NCBI RefSeq assembly: GCF_900155385.1 | Contig: NZ_LT699744.1 | Coordinates: 665,911-729,910 of the forward strand | DNA: 64,000 nt | Direction: 5' to 3' | Source of the DNA: Vreelandella massiliensis | GTDB taxonomy: Bacteria > Pseudomonadota > Gammaproteobacteria > Pseudomonadales > Halomonadaceae | In this document: positions 28,445 to 37,738 of the stretch, one piece after another | How positions within the stretch are numbered: the first letter of the stretch is position 1 | Layout of the letters: each line of letters starts with the position of its first letter | Made by a program: the position numbers and the translations under genes | The notes under the pieces: generated by a model | Told to the model about the DNA's origin: nothing | The model's database searches: none | What the model saw: the letters and a program-made list of their open reading frames with translations, nothing else

Positions 28445-29514
28445 GATGACTCCTGTGCAAATAGTGCGCCATTGACGCTGCCTCGCGGCAGCTGCATGGT
28501 CAGACAGTGCAGGCTGCCGTGTTGGCGAATCACGCTGGTGCAGTCAATGGGAATTAGCGTATGTTCAGGGAACGCCAGCGCCAGCGCATTTAACGCCACC
28601 ACATCGGCCGGGTCAGCGTAGCTGGGAACGAGCACTGCATCGTTGATAATCAAAAAATTGGCGTAAGTGGCGGGCAGGCGATGACCATCTTCAGGGTCAT
28701 GGGCTGGCTCCGGCCACGGCAAGGGGATCAGGCGATACGGCTCACCGTTTGACTGACGAAACGCCCTAAGTTCCTCTTCCATTGCTTTTAATGCCGGGAA
28801 GTGCGGATCCGCGGGGTTGTCGCAGCGCACGTAGGCAATGGTATCCGGGGCGCAAAAGCGGGCCAGGGTATCGATATGGCTATCGGTGTCGTCGCCTTCC
28901 AGGTGGCCATTTTTCAGCCACAGCACGCGCTCAATACCCAGGTCCTCTTTCAGCGCGGCTTCGATATCATGTTGGGAGGGCTCGGTGTTACGGTTAGGAT
29001 TTAACAGGCACGCCTCGGTGGTGAGCAGTGTGCCCAGGCCATCGGTTTCAATGCCGCCGCCTTCGAGCACCAGGTCGCGCGGTATCACCGGGCAAGCCCA
29101 GACACCTGCCTCTTTGAGCCTACCGTTAAGCTGATTATCCTGAGCCGCGGGGAATTTCCCCCCCCAGCCGGTAAAGGTGTAGTCGTAAAGGCGAAGCGCG
29201 CCCTCAGCATTGGCGACGCCGATCGGGCCGTGATCTCGTGTCCAGGTGTCATCGCTTGCAGCGACGAGGATACACAGCAGGTGGGGCGCGACACCGTAGG
29301 CGGCAAAGGTCTTGATCAGGCGCGCTTGCGTTGCCCTATCGGGGGCGCTAATCAAGACGCGTTGGTAGCGCACGCTGGCCAAGACAATGCGTTCAAGCGT
29401 GGCCTCGATACGGGAAAGTAGTGGCGCCCAATCGCCCTCGGGGCGCGGCCAGGTGAGCAAAACAGCGTCCTGTGGATGCCATTCAGGTAGCAAGCGGAAA
29501 GTCGTCGTGGCCAA
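28441..29514 (-). CDS. aguA: AguA, agmatine deiminase
   Basis: This peptidylarginine-deiminase-fold enzyme converts agmatine to N-carbamoylputrescine. WTRDHGPI, LEGGGIETDGLGTLL, GHLEGDDTDSHID and the C-terminal GSLHCLTMQLPRG, with the catalytic cysteine, are all present. The start is uncertain. The TTG at 29514 (357 residues) has AGAGG seven bases upstream and gives an N-terminus close to the family. An in-frame ATG at 29556 and a GTG at 29583 have no clear ribosome site. The enzyme works with AguB, encoded directly downstream. Confidence 0.9.
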   Translation of the reverse strand: MATTTFRLLPEWHPQDAVLLTWPRPEGDWAPLLSRIEATLERIVLASVRYQRVLISAPDRATQARLIKTFAAYGVAPHLLCILVAASDDTWTRDHGPIGVANAEGALRLYDYTFTGWGGKFPAAQDNQLNGRLKEAGVWACPVIPRDLVLEGGGIETDGLGTLLTTEACLLNPNRNTEPSQHDIEAALKEDLGIERVLWLKNGHLEGDDTDSHIDTLARFCAPDTIAYVRCDNPADPHFPALKAMEEELRAFRQSNGEPYRLIPLPWPEPAHDPEDGHRLPATYANFLIINDAVLVPSYADPADVVALNALALAFPEHTLIPIDCTSVIRQHGSLHCLTMQLPRGSVNGALFAQESS

Positions 29515-29639
29515 CGTGAAGCCTCTTGTGGGTCGATGCCGGAAAAACCGCGCCATGATAAACCCAAAGGCGCGGCCGGGCACATGCAGACAAGCGAAAA
29601 AAACCGTACCATGAGCGCTCGCTGATAAGGATTAACGCC

Positions 29640-30881
29640 ATGCTCGATCGATTGCCTTTTCTGGTGGGGCTGCGCTACGTGCGCGCTAAACGCCGGAACC
29701 ATTTTATTTCCTTTATTTCCCTTACCTCGATGCTGGGGCTGATGCTTGGGGTTGCCGTTTTAATTCTTGTGCTATCGGTGATGAACGGTTTCGACCACGA
29801 ACTGCGCACCCGCATTTTGGGGATGGTTCCGCACACCAAAATTGAGTCGCGTAGCGGGCTTGTTGAGTGGGAGTCGCTGGCCAACGAACTGATGGCGCGT
29901 GAACAAGTCATTGGCGCCGCACCCTATGTGGAGCAGCAGGGCATGTTTTCCGTCAACGGCCGCAACCAGGGGGCCATGGTGAACGGCATTCACCCTGACT
30001 GGGAAAATCAGGTCTCGATTATTGGTGAGCATATGCACCAAGGGAGCTTGGAGGATCTTCAGTCGGGCGAATGGAATGTGGTGTTGGGCTCCATGCTCGC
30101 ACGCCAGCTTGGCGTGGGCGTGGGCGATCGCGTTACCCTCTTAGTGCCGGAAGCCTCGATCACGCCCGCCGGCGTGTTTCCGCGCTTGAAACGCTTTACT
30201 GTCAGCGGGATTTTTAGCGTAGGGGCGGATCTTGATGCCAATTTGGCCTATGCCCACATAGAGGATATGCAGCGCTTGGCACGGCTAGGGGAGGCGGTTG
30301 GTGGTATACGCCTCGAATTGGATGATCTTTTCGTGGCGGGCCAAGTCACCCGGGATATCGTCAACGAGCTGGGACCCAACTATCGCGGCCGCGACTGGAC
30401 CTACTCCCACGGTAATCTGTTCCAAGCGATCCAGATGGAAAAACGCATGATCGCGCTGCTGTTGACGGTGATTATCGCGGTAGCCGCGTTTAATATCGTC
30501 TCGACACTTGTCATGGTGGTGACCGATAAACGCGCGGATATCGCCATTTTACGCACCATTGGTGCTACCCCGCGCTCGATTATGGGCATTTTTATTGTTC
30601 AGGGAGTGACCATCGGCGTGATTGGTATCGCCATTGGCGTGCTGGTGGGCGTGCTGCTGGCGCTGACTATCTCGGATGTGATTGGCTGGATCGAAGCGGT
30701 GCTGGGCATTCAATTCCTAGATGCCGGCGTTTACTTTATCAGCGATTTACCTTCGCGCCTGCACTGGGACGATGTCGGCCGTATCGTGGCGGCAGCCTTT
30801 GGGCTAACGTTCCTCTCGACCCTTTATCCCGCTTGGCGTGCTGCTCGCATACAGCCTGCCGATGTGTTGCGCTATGAGTAA
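29640..30881 (+). CDS. lolC: LolC/LolE-family permease of the lipoprotein-releasing ABC transporter
   Basis: This 413-residue inner-membrane protein has the MacB/LolC layout. It has one N-terminal membrane segment (about residues 20-45, with LGLMLGVAVLILVLSVMNGF), a periplasmic domain, and three C-terminal segments beginning near AVAAFNIVSTLVMVV. It extracts lipoproteins from the inner membrane and passes them to LolA. The ATG follows AAGGATTAACGCC. Only one permease gene accompanies lolD here. E. coli and Pseudomonas have two (lolC and lolE) flanking or following it, so this may be a homodimeric LolF-type protein unless a second gene lies elsewhere. Confidence 0.93.
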   Translation: MLDRLPFLVGLRYVRAKRRNHFISFISLTSMLGLMLGVAVLILVLSVMNGFDHELRTRILGMVPHTKIESRSGLVEWESLANELMAREQVIGAAPYVEQQGMFSVNGRNQGAMVNGIHPDWENQVSIIGEHMHQGSLEDLQSGEWNVVLGSMLARQLGVGVGDRVTLLVPEASITPAGVFPRLKRFTVSGIFSVGADLDANLAYAHIEDMQRLARLGEAVGGIRLELDDLFVAGQVTRDIVNELGPNYRGRDWTYSHGNLFQAIQMEKRMIALLLTVIIAVAAFNIVSTLVMVVTDKRADIAILRTIGATPRSIMGIFIVQGVTIGVIGIAIGVLVGVLLALTISDVIGWIEAVLGIQFLDAGVYFISDLPSRLHWDDVGRIVAAAFGLTFLSTLYPAWRAARIQPADVLRYE

Positions 30882-30891
30882 GGATACCGCT

Positions 30892-31635
30892 ATGCCCTCG
30901 TCACATACGTCCTCGTCAACATCGTCCATGCCCGCTTCGTCCACGGAAGAGGGCGCGCCAGTGATGCTGGAGTGCCAAGCCCTAACGCGCACCTATAGCG
31001 AAGGGCCTCGCGATCTCACCGTGCTGGATAACCTATCGCTTAGCGTGCGCGCCGGGGAGCGTGTCGCCGTGGTGGGCAGTTCTGGCTCGGGTAAAACGAC
31101 ACTACTCAACTTGATGGGCGGTTTGGACCGCCCCACCTCAGGGCGCGTCGTGATTGGCGGCGAGTCGCTGGCGGGCTTGAATGAGGCAGCGTTAGGGCGG
31201 TTTCGCAATCGCTATATTGGCTTTGTGTATCAGTTTCATCACTTGCTGGCGGAGTTCACCGCGGTGGAAAATGCCGCCCTGCCGCTGATTATTCGCGGGC
31301 AGCGTAAGCATGATGCACAGAAGCGGGCATTGGCGCTGCTCGCGAGTGTTGGCATGGAGGCGCGGGCAGACCACAAACCCGGCGAGTTATCCGGCGGTGA
31401 GCGACAACGCGTGGCAATTGCGCGGGCCTTGGTGACCGACCCAAGTCTGGTGCTCATGGACGAGCCCACGGGGAATCTGGATCAAACCACGGCTGCGACG
31501 ATATTGGCGCTGATGGATGAGCTGGCCAAGGAGAGCGCTTGTGCGTTTGTTATCGTGACTCACGACACAAGCCTTGCCGCCCACCAGGATCGCGTCCTAA
31601 AACTTGATGCCGGACAGTTGGTCGAGGAAGAGTAG
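30892..31635 (+). CDS. lolD: LolD, ATPase of the lipoprotein-releasing ABC transporter
   Basis: This 247-residue ABC ATPase has Walker A GSSGSGKTTLLNLMGGLD, the Q-loop YQFHHLLAEFTAVEN, the signature LSGGERQRVAIARAL, and Walker B LVLMDEPTGNLD. I use the ATG at 30892, seven bases after AAGGA. Another ATG at 30874 overlaps the lolC end. The N-terminus of about 20 residues is rich in Ser and Thr and precedes the domain proper. It energises the LolC/E permease encoded just upstream. Confidence 0.94.
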   Translation: MPSSHTSSSTSSMPASSTEEGAPVMLECQALTRTYSEGPRDLTVLDNLSLSVRAGERVAVVGSSGSGKTTLLNLMGGLDRPTSGRVVIGGESLAGLNEAALGRFRNRYIGFVYQFHHLLAEFTAVENAALPLIIRGQRKHDAQKRALALLASVGMEARADHKPGELSGGERQRVAIARALVTDPSLVLMDEPTGNLDQTTAATILALMDELAKESACAFVIVTHDTSLAAHQDRVLKLDAGQLVEEE

Positions 31636-31644
31636 TCACCAGGT

Positions 31645-32196
31645 TTAATCATCAAATTCAGATTCAATTTGGGCTCGGCGGCGCTGGCGTTTTAGCCGCC
31701 GCTGCCGCCAGTTGCGCGAGACATGCCAGCGCCAAATCAGGCGGATGCTGACATTGGCAAGTAGCGCTAGGAGTAGTGCGGTAATCAGTGAGCCCAATAG
31801 CAGGGCCGGCATGATGTCTTGCATCTGCTCGGCGATCCAGCGTGTGGAAATTCGATCGGGCGCCTCACGCACCGGCGTATCCAGAAAAAACGCGCCGACA
31901 CGGTAATTGCCGTAGAAAATCAGCGGCATGGTCAAAGGGTTAGTAATCCATACCAGCCCAACCGAAAGCGCCAGATTGCAGCGGGTGAATTTTGCGCCCA
32001 GGGCTGCTACCAGCATTTGAAAAGGAATCGGCAGCATGGCGCAAAAAAGCCCCACGCTGAAGGCGTTCGCCACGCTGCGCCGAGTGAGTAACCAAAGCCT
32101 TGCATCAATGATCAACGGGGCGACTAAGCGCAACGAGCGCTGCCGCTTGAGGGTATCGGGCCTGGGCATGTAGCGCTGTAAAAACCGGCGCGGCAT
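31645..32196 (-). CDS. DUF2062 family membrane protein
   Basis: This is a 183-residue protein of unknown function. The N-terminus is basic (MPRRFLQRYMPRP). Hydrophobic stretches follow at about residues 42-58 (ANAFSVGLFCAMLPIPFQM), 75-95 (LSVGLVWITNPLTMPLIFYG) and 130-155. The tail is very basic (RRLKRQRRRAQ). The P-x-P-F-Q and W-x-T-N-P-x-T segments are those of DUF2062. It is convergent with lolD, eight bases apart, and divergent from comEC. I cannot propose a specific job. Confidence 0.8.
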   Translation of the reverse strand: MPRRFLQRYMPRPDTLKRQRSLRLVAPLIIDARLWLLTRRSVANAFSVGLFCAMLPIPFQMLVAALGAKFTRCNLALSVGLVWITNPLTMPLIFYGNYRVGAFFLDTPVREAPDRISTRWIAEQMQDIMPALLLGSLITALLLALLANVSIRLIWRWHVSRNWRQRRLKRQRRRAQIESEFDD

Positions 32197-32298
32197 GGCT
32201 AATACTCTTGCCTAGTGAAGAGGCCTATTATCCATATAGTGAGTGCATTCGGCTATGTAGGACGATAACGCTGTGGATTTGCCAAGGAGGGCAAGCGT

Positions 32299-34572
32299 AT
32301 GCGGTTGGGTAGGGCGCTACCAGCGGGACTAGCCGTCTTGGGTGGCGCGGGAGCGGCAGGCGCGGGTGTGGCGGTGTCTCGTCCCGAGTTAATGCTAAGC
32401 CTTTGGCTGTTAACAGCGCTACTGTTGGCTATTTGGCGACCACGCGCGCTGTTTTGGTGGGCCCTAAGTGGAGGCGTGTTCGCAGCTATTTACCTTGAGC
32501 AGGGGCGCATACTGCCGCTCGGTGTCAGCGGGGAGGACGTGCTCGTCGAGGCGAAGGTGATCAGCGTCAGCGAAAGTAATGATCTGTCGCGTCTAACGCT
32601 GAACGTGCTCGAATGTGGCGCGCCGCTGTCTCGGCCCGCTTGCGATAGGGTGCGAAAAGTGCGCGTCAGCGCCTACGGCAGTCACGCTTTCTTCCCCGGT
32701 GAGCGCTGGCGAATGACGCTCCGGCTGCGCCCGCCGCACGGCTTTCGCAACCCGCATAGCTTTGATTATCGCGCCTGGCTATGGCGCGAGGGGATCCATG
32801 CCACCGGCTATGTGCGCCAAACGCCCACGCCTTCGCTGCAAGCAGATGGCGTCTTTTCCCTACGTCGCGAGGCTCTGGATTACCTCGACCGACAACCGCT
32901 CGACCCGTCTGCCAAACGCTGGCTGGCGGCGTTAACACTGGGGGCGAGCGATGCGCTGACGGCGGATGACTGGTCGCTGCTTAATGCCAGTGGCACGACG
33001 CATCTGGTGGTGATCTCGGGGCTTCACATTGGCTTGATTGCCACTTTTAGCCTGCTGCTGGTAAGCAGGTGGGTCCGATTAATCGCGCCACATAACTGGA
33101 AGCTTAGCGCCTGGCCCTGGTGGTTAGCCGCGGGTTTCACGGTGGCTTACGCTGTTTTGGCTGGATTGGGGCCGCCGGTGATGCGGGCCACGATCATGGC
33201 GTTGATGGGGCTCTGGGTGCTGAGCGGTCGCCACGCGCCTGGGGCATGGCAAGCGTGGTGGCTGGCGCTTGCCATGGTAGTGCTACTTGATCCGCTCGCT
33301 TTATGGCGGCCCGGGTTTTGGCTCTCCTTTGTGGCAGTCGCCTGGCTGATTGTGATCTGGCAGGGTAGGGCGCGTCCGCGCGGTGTTCGCGGGTGGTTAT
33401 GGGCGCTGTGCCGTACGCAACTGCTGTTAGCACCGCTGATGGCCGGGGCTGTGCTGCTGGCATTTGGCCGCGTTGCCCCGGCAGCCCCATTCATTAACGT
33501 GCTGGCGGTGCCGTGGGTGAGCACCCTAATGGTGCCCAGTGCGCTCTTGGGGTGGCTGCTGGCACCCCTGCCCCTGTTAGGTGACATACCCTGGTGGCTC
33601 TTTAGTTGGCTGCTTGAGTGGCTACATCAGGGACTAGCGCTGGCTGTTGCTTGGGCGCCGCTTTGGGAGCCCAGCGCACGGCTGAGCGTACCCTTGGGGC
33701 TTGGGTTGATCTGGCTTGCACTTTGCTGGGGGTTGCCCGCAACACCTTGGGCGTTGCGCGTCGGCGCGCTTGTGCTGGTAGTTCTGATGGTGGTGGTGCC
33801 GCGAAGTGAGCCCTGGCCCGAGGGCGCGCTTCGGGTGCGTGTATTGGATGTTGGCCAGGGGCAGCTGGTGGCACTTGAAAGTGCCAACGCGCGTCTGTTG
33901 TTTGATACCGGGCCGCGCTTTCGCTCGGGCTTTATGCCACTGAGTACGCTATGGCCGCCGGGGCAGCGCTTTGATCGCGTGATTATCAGTCACGACGACA
34001 ATGATCATGCCGGTGGCGTGGGAGGGTTGATAGAGCAGCATGACGTGACGCGCTGGCTAGCCCCTCAAGGCGCCAAGGTAGAGACACCCGCGGTCACGCC
34101 CTGCCATCGCGGTCAGCGGTGGCAGCAAGAGGGCGTGCGTTATGCGCTTTTGTGGCCGCCCAAAGGGGAGGCCGATACGTACTCGAATAATGATCGCTCC
34201 TGTGTGCTTAAAGTGAGCGTGGGCGAGCATACTCTGCTGATCACTGGCGATGTGGGCACCGAGGTGGAGCGCCGCTTGCTCGGTGATCTTGATACGCCGC
34301 TAAGTGTGTTGGTTGCGGGTCATCACGGTAGCCACACCAGTTCAGGCGTGCAGTTTGTGCGCCACACCGCGCCTCGCCATGTGGTTTTCAGCGCTGGGCG
34401 AGATAATGCGTTCGGGCACCCGGACGATCGAGTCGTGCGCCGTTTTCGCCGCCAGGAAAGCTGCCTGTGGAGCACGGCGCAAGATGGCGCCCTGACGTTC
34501 TGGCTGACCCCCGGTGAGCCGCTGACGGTAACGCCCACGCGAGGCCGAGGTGCAACTCTTCAGCGGTGTTGA
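32299..34572 (+). CDS. comEC: ComEC/Rec2-type DNA uptake channel protein
   Basis: This 757-residue polytopic protein starts at the ATG at 32299 with AAGGAGG eight bases upstream. The N-terminal OB-like DUF4131 region is followed by the competence membrane core (SGTTHLVVISGLHIGLIATF, AYAVLAGLGPPVMRATIMAL). A C-terminal metallo-beta-lactamase domain begins near LRVRVLDVGQGQLVALES, with SHDDNDHAGG and GHHGSHTSS. ComEC carries single-stranded DNA across the inner membrane during natural transformation. Its presence suggests at least the potential for DNA uptake. The order lol-comEC-lpxK matches Pseudomonas. Confidence 0.94.
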   Translation: MRLGRALPAGLAVLGGAGAAGAGVAVSRPELMLSLWLLTALLLAIWRPRALFWWALSGGVFAAIYLEQGRILPLGVSGEDVLVEAKVISVSESNDLSRLTLNVLECGAPLSRPACDRVRKVRVSAYGSHAFFPGERWRMTLRLRPPHGFRNPHSFDYRAWLWREGIHATGYVRQTPTPSLQADGVFSLRREALDYLDRQPLDPSAKRWLAALTLGASDALTADDWSLLNASGTTHLVVISGLHIGLIATFSLLLVSRWVRLIAPHNWKLSAWPWWLAAGFTVAYAVLAGLGPPVMRATIMALMGLWVLSGRHAPGAWQAWWLALAMVVLLDPLALWRPGFWLSFVAVAWLIVIWQGRARPRGVRGWLWALCRTQLLLAPLMAGAVLLAFGRVAPAAPFINVLAVPWVSTLMVPSALLGWLLAPLPLLGDIPWWLFSWLLEWLHQGLALAVAWAPLWEPSARLSVPLGLGLIWLALCWGLPATPWALRVGALVLVVLMVVVPRSEPWPEGALRVRVLDVGQGQLVALESANARLLFDTGPRFRSGFMPLSTLWPPGQRFDRVIISHDDNDHAGGVGGLIEQHDVTRWLAPQGAKVETPAVTPCHRGQRWQQEGVRYALLWPPKGEADTYSNNDRSCVLKVSVGEHTLLITGDVGTEVERRLLGDLDTPLSVLVAGHHGSHTSSGVQFVRHTAPRHVVFSAGRDNAFGHPDDRVVRRFRRQESCLWSTAQDGALTFWLTPGEPLTVTPTRGRGATLQRC

Positions 34573-34734
34573 TGCTGCGGGGGATAAGGTAGAATCCTGC
34601 GCACGGTAGCGCAGGTAAAAAACGGGTCCTGAAAACAGTGATTGAAAACAGGGCTTCTAACACCTTGTTACCAGGCACTTTGCATGATGTCTTCCCAGCA
34701 ACGTATTGCCACTAACTGATCGCCAGGAGCGCGT

Positions 34735-36492
34735 GTGACGGAATCCGGTTGGGCTATTTACCAACGTCTTTTAAGCTACGTAAAGCCACACTGGCGCGCC
34801 TTTGCGCTGGCTGTCGTCGGCTTCACCATCTATGCCGCCTCTAGCACGGCGCTTGCCGAGTTGATGAAGCGCCTTATCGACGGGATTCAAAATCCCGACG
34901 CCAGCTTTCGTCTTTTTCTGCCACTGTTTGTGGTGTTCATGTTCGCGGCGCGCGGGCTGGGGACGTTTTTAAGTACCTATTTCATGGCCTATGTCGGGCG
35001 CTATGTCATCCATACGCTGCGCTGTGATGTTTTCGCGCACCTGCTGCACCTTCCCGGCGTATTCTTTGATCACCACTCAAGTGGGCACTTGGTATCGCGG
35101 GTGACCTATCACGTTGAACAGGTCGCGGGGGCGGCCACGAAGTCGGTTACTATCCTGCTGCGTGAAGGCCTCTTTGTGATCGGCCTGCTGGGGTATCTTT
35201 TCTGGACCAACTGGCTATTAACGCTGCTGTTTCTAGCGGTCACGCCATTGATTGCGCTGGTGGTCAACTATGTCAGCAAGCGCTTTCGGCGCATCTCCAA
35301 GCGTATTCAGCACTCCATGGGTGATGTGACCCACGTCGCCTCCGAGGCGCTCTCTGGCCACCGCGTGGTGCGCACCCACGGCGCGGAAAACTTCGAGAAA
35401 CAACGCTTTACTCGCGTCAGCGAGGAGAACCGCCGCCAAAGCATGAAAGAGGCGATGACCAAGGCGATCAGTTCGCCGGTGATCCTGATGCTGGTCGCGA
35501 TCTCCATGGCGATTTTGGTGTGGCTGGCGATGGCGCCGGCGCTTTTGGAGAACATGACCCCAGGCGAGTTTGTCGCCTTTATTACCGCCGCGGCGCTGAT
35601 GATCAAGCCGGTGCGCCAACTGACCGAAATCAACAGCGAAATCCAGAAGGGAATCGCGGCGGCTACCGAGTTGTTCGGACTGCTAGACGAACCCGCCGAG
35701 CGCGATGAGGGGCAGATACAGCCCCAGCGTCTGCAGGGCAAGGTGGAGTTGGACAACGTGCGTTTTCGCTACGCCCAAGAGCAGCCCGAGGTACTCCATG
35801 GGATTAACTTGCACGTCGCGGCGGGCGAGATGGTGGCGATCGTCGGGCGCTCGGGGAGTGGTAAATCGACGCTGGTGAGCCTTCTGCCGCGCTTTTATCG
35901 TCCCACTGAAGGGAGCATCGCGATCGACGGGGTGGATATTCGCGAGTATCAGTTAGGGCCGCTGCGTCGACAAATCGCGCTTGTCTCCCAGCAGGTCACG
36001 CTATTTAACACCACGATTGCCGATAATATTGCCTACGGCGCGGATAACGCTGACCCACAAGCGATCGAGGCAGCGGCACAGGCGGCGTATGCCCACGAGT
36101 TTATCGAAAAGCTGCCCCACGGCTACCAAACCCTGGTGGGGGATAACGGCGTGATGCTTTCCGGCGGGCAGCGCCAGCGTTTGGCCATCGCCCGCGCGAT
36201 TTTTAAAGACGCGCCGATTCTGATTCTGGACGAGGCCACCTCCGCGCTGGATACCGAATCGGAGCGCTATATCCAGCAGGCGCTAGAGACGGTGTGCAAG
36301 GGCCGTACCACCCTGGTAATAGCCCACCGGCTTTCGACCATTGAGCGCGCTGATCGCATTGTGGTGATGGAGCAGGGCCGCATTATTGAAGAGGGCAGCC
36401 ACGCGGCGCTACTGGCGAAAGACGGGGCTTATGCCGCCCTCCATCAGCTGCAGTTTCAAGAGGAGTCGCGGTCACAAGAGACGCCAGAATGA
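34735..36492 (+). CDS. msbA: MsbA, lipid A flippase (ABC half-transporter)
   Basis: This 585-residue protein has a six-segment membrane domain (residues of about 15-310) followed by an ATPase with GRSGSGKSTLVSLLPRFY, LSGGQRQRLAIARAI and ILILDEATSALDTES. The FDHHSSGHLVSRVTYHVEQV loop and the pairing with lpxK identify MsbA, which flips core-lipid A across the inner membrane. It uses GTG at 34735 with CCAGGAG upstream. The 162-base gap after comEC holds a perfect 7-bp hairpin (CCTGCGC 34596-34602 with GCGCAGG 34609-34615) and two copies of TGAAAACAG (34630, 34643). lpxK overlaps its end as ATGA. Confidence 0.95.
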   Translation: MTESGWAIYQRLLSYVKPHWRAFALAVVGFTIYAASSTALAELMKRLIDGIQNPDASFRLFLPLFVVFMFAARGLGTFLSTYFMAYVGRYVIHTLRCDVFAHLLHLPGVFFDHHSSGHLVSRVTYHVEQVAGAATKSVTILLREGLFVIGLLGYLFWTNWLLTLLFLAVTPLIALVVNYVSKRFRRISKRIQHSMGDVTHVASEALSGHRVVRTHGAENFEKQRFTRVSEENRRQSMKEAMTKAISSPVILMLVAISMAILVWLAMAPALLENMTPGEFVAFITAAALMIKPVRQLTEINSEIQKGIAAATELFGLLDEPAERDEGQIQPQRLQGKVELDNVRFRYAQEQPEVLHGINLHVAAGEMVAIVGRSGSGKSTLVSLLPRFYRPTEGSIAIDGVDIREYQLGPLRRQIALVSQQVTLFNTTIADNIAYGADNADPQAIEAAAQAAYAHEFIEKLPHGYQTLVGDNGVMLSGGQRQRLAIARAIFKDAPILILDEATSALDTESERYIQQALETVCKGRTTLVIAHRLSTIERADRIVVMEQGRIIEEGSHAALLAKDGAYAALHQLQFQEESRSQETPE

Positions 36493-37529
36493 GCTTGGCC
36501 GAGCGCTGGCTGAAAGCCGCTTACCGGGGCAGTGTTTGGCTTTACCCCCTGCGCCCACTGGGTGCGCTGTACGCCGCCGTGATGGCGCGCCGCGAGGCCG
36601 CATACCATCGTGGAAAACGCCCCGTGTGGCGGGCGCCGGTGCCGGTGATTGTGGTCGGCAACATTACCCTGGGCGGCACGGGTAAGTCTCCCTTGGTCGC
36701 TTGGCTTGCACGCTGGCTAAGTGAGCGGGGCTATCGCCCCGGTATCGTGACACGCGGTTATGGCGGTCGCGCGCCGCGATACCCGCTCTGGGTGACGCCG
36801 GACACGCCTGTATCACAAAGCGGCGACGAGCCGCTAATGCTCGCCCAGCAGACCGGCTTGCCGGTGGTGGCAGACCCCAAGCGCGCACGCGGCGCAGAGC
36901 AGCTTGTCGCGGCGGGGTGTGACGTGATCATCAGCGACGATGGCTTGCAGCACCTGGCCTTGGGGCGCGATATTGAGTTGGCCGTGGTGGACGGCGCGCG
37001 CGGACTCGGCAACGGCCGCTGCCTACCCGCCGGGCCGCTTCGCGAACCACCCGAGCGCCTAAAGCGCGTCGATGCGCTACTGATCAACGGCGGACCGCAG
37101 ACCGCGCTGCCCTCACTGGGAAAGGCATTGGACAAGCGCGCCGCAACGCCGATGCGTCTTGAACCCATCGGCTGGCGCGAGCTTGCGACCAATAAGCGCT
37201 GGCCGCTTTCGCCGCTGCCGTTTACGCTACCGGTGCACGCGTTGGCGGGCATCGGCCGTCCCGAGCGCTTTTTTGCCACGCTGAAAGCGCTGGGTGTGTA
37301 TGGTGAGTGGCATGCCTTTCCCGACCACTACCGCTTTGATGCCGCTTCGCTCTGTTTTGCGCCCGCTGAGAAGCCCCGCCCGCTGGTCATGACGGCCAAA
37401 GATGCGGTCAAATGTCGGGATGTCGCCCCGCCCGATAGCTGGGTGTTGGATGTGGAGGCGACGCTTACGCCCGAATTCGAGCAGTGGCTAACCGCACGGC
37501 TCGCAACTCTTTCCGAGGAGATAACGTGA
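36489..37529 (+). CDS. lpxK: LpxK, tetraacyldisaccharide 4'-kinase
   Basis: This 346-residue membrane-associated kinase phosphorylates the 4' position of the lipid A precursor. The P-loop lies in VIVVGNITLGGTGKSPLVAWLA, followed by TRGYGGR, SGDEPLMLAQ and VISDDGLQHLALGRDIELAVVDG, all typical. It starts at the ATG at 36489 inside the msbA end and shares one base with the ycaR start (TGATG). The block msbA-lpxK-ycaR-kdsB groups lipid A and KDO functions. Confidence 0.96.
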   Translation: MSLAERWLKAAYRGSVWLYPLRPLGALYAAVMARREAAYHRGKRPVWRAPVPVIVVGNITLGGTGKSPLVAWLARWLSERGYRPGIVTRGYGGRAPRYPLWVTPDTPVSQSGDEPLMLAQQTGLPVVADPKRARGAEQLVAAGCDVIISDDGLQHLALGRDIELAVVDGARGLGNGRCLPAGPLREPPERLKRVDALLINGGPQTALPSLGKALDKRAATPMRLEPIGWRELATNKRWPLSPLPFTLPVHALAGIGRPERFFATLKALGVYGEWHAFPDHYRFDAASLCFAPAEKPRPLVMTAKDAVKCRDVAPPDSWVLDVEATLTPEFEQWLTARLATLSEEIT

Positions 37530-37738
37530 TGGATAAACAACTGTTGGCGATGCTGGTCTGCCCGCTGTGTAAAGGCAAGCTCAAATACGATCGCGACACG
37601 GGCGAGCTGCACTGTCTTTATGACGGGTTGGCCTATCCGATTCAAGACGATATCCCGGTGATGCTGCCGGAAGAGGCGCGCAAAATGGACGCCGACGAAA
37701 AGCTCCCCACCTCACCTGGCCGCACCGGGGAGGCGTAA
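37529..37738 (+). CDS. ycaR: YcaR / Trm112-like small zinc-ribbon protein
   Basis: This 69-residue protein starts MDKQLLAMLVCPLCKGKL. The cysteine pair CPLC and a later single cysteine in ELHCLYDG match the YcaR/Trm112 family, followed by the conserved AYPIQDDIPVMLPEEAR. The start is at 37529, with CGAGGAG eight bases upstream. In other organisms Trm112 proteins activate methyltransferases. The role of the bacterial form between lpxK and kdsB is not known. kdsB begins directly after its stop. Confidence 0.93.
   Translation: MDKQLLAMLVCPLCKGKLKYDRDTGELHCLYDGLAYPIQDDIPVMLPEEARKMDADEKLPTSPGRTGEA

Noticed and set aside
27656..28621. Plus-strand open frame of 321 codons opposite aguB
   Set aside because: It is a shadow of aguB and aguA, both with intact catalytic residues.
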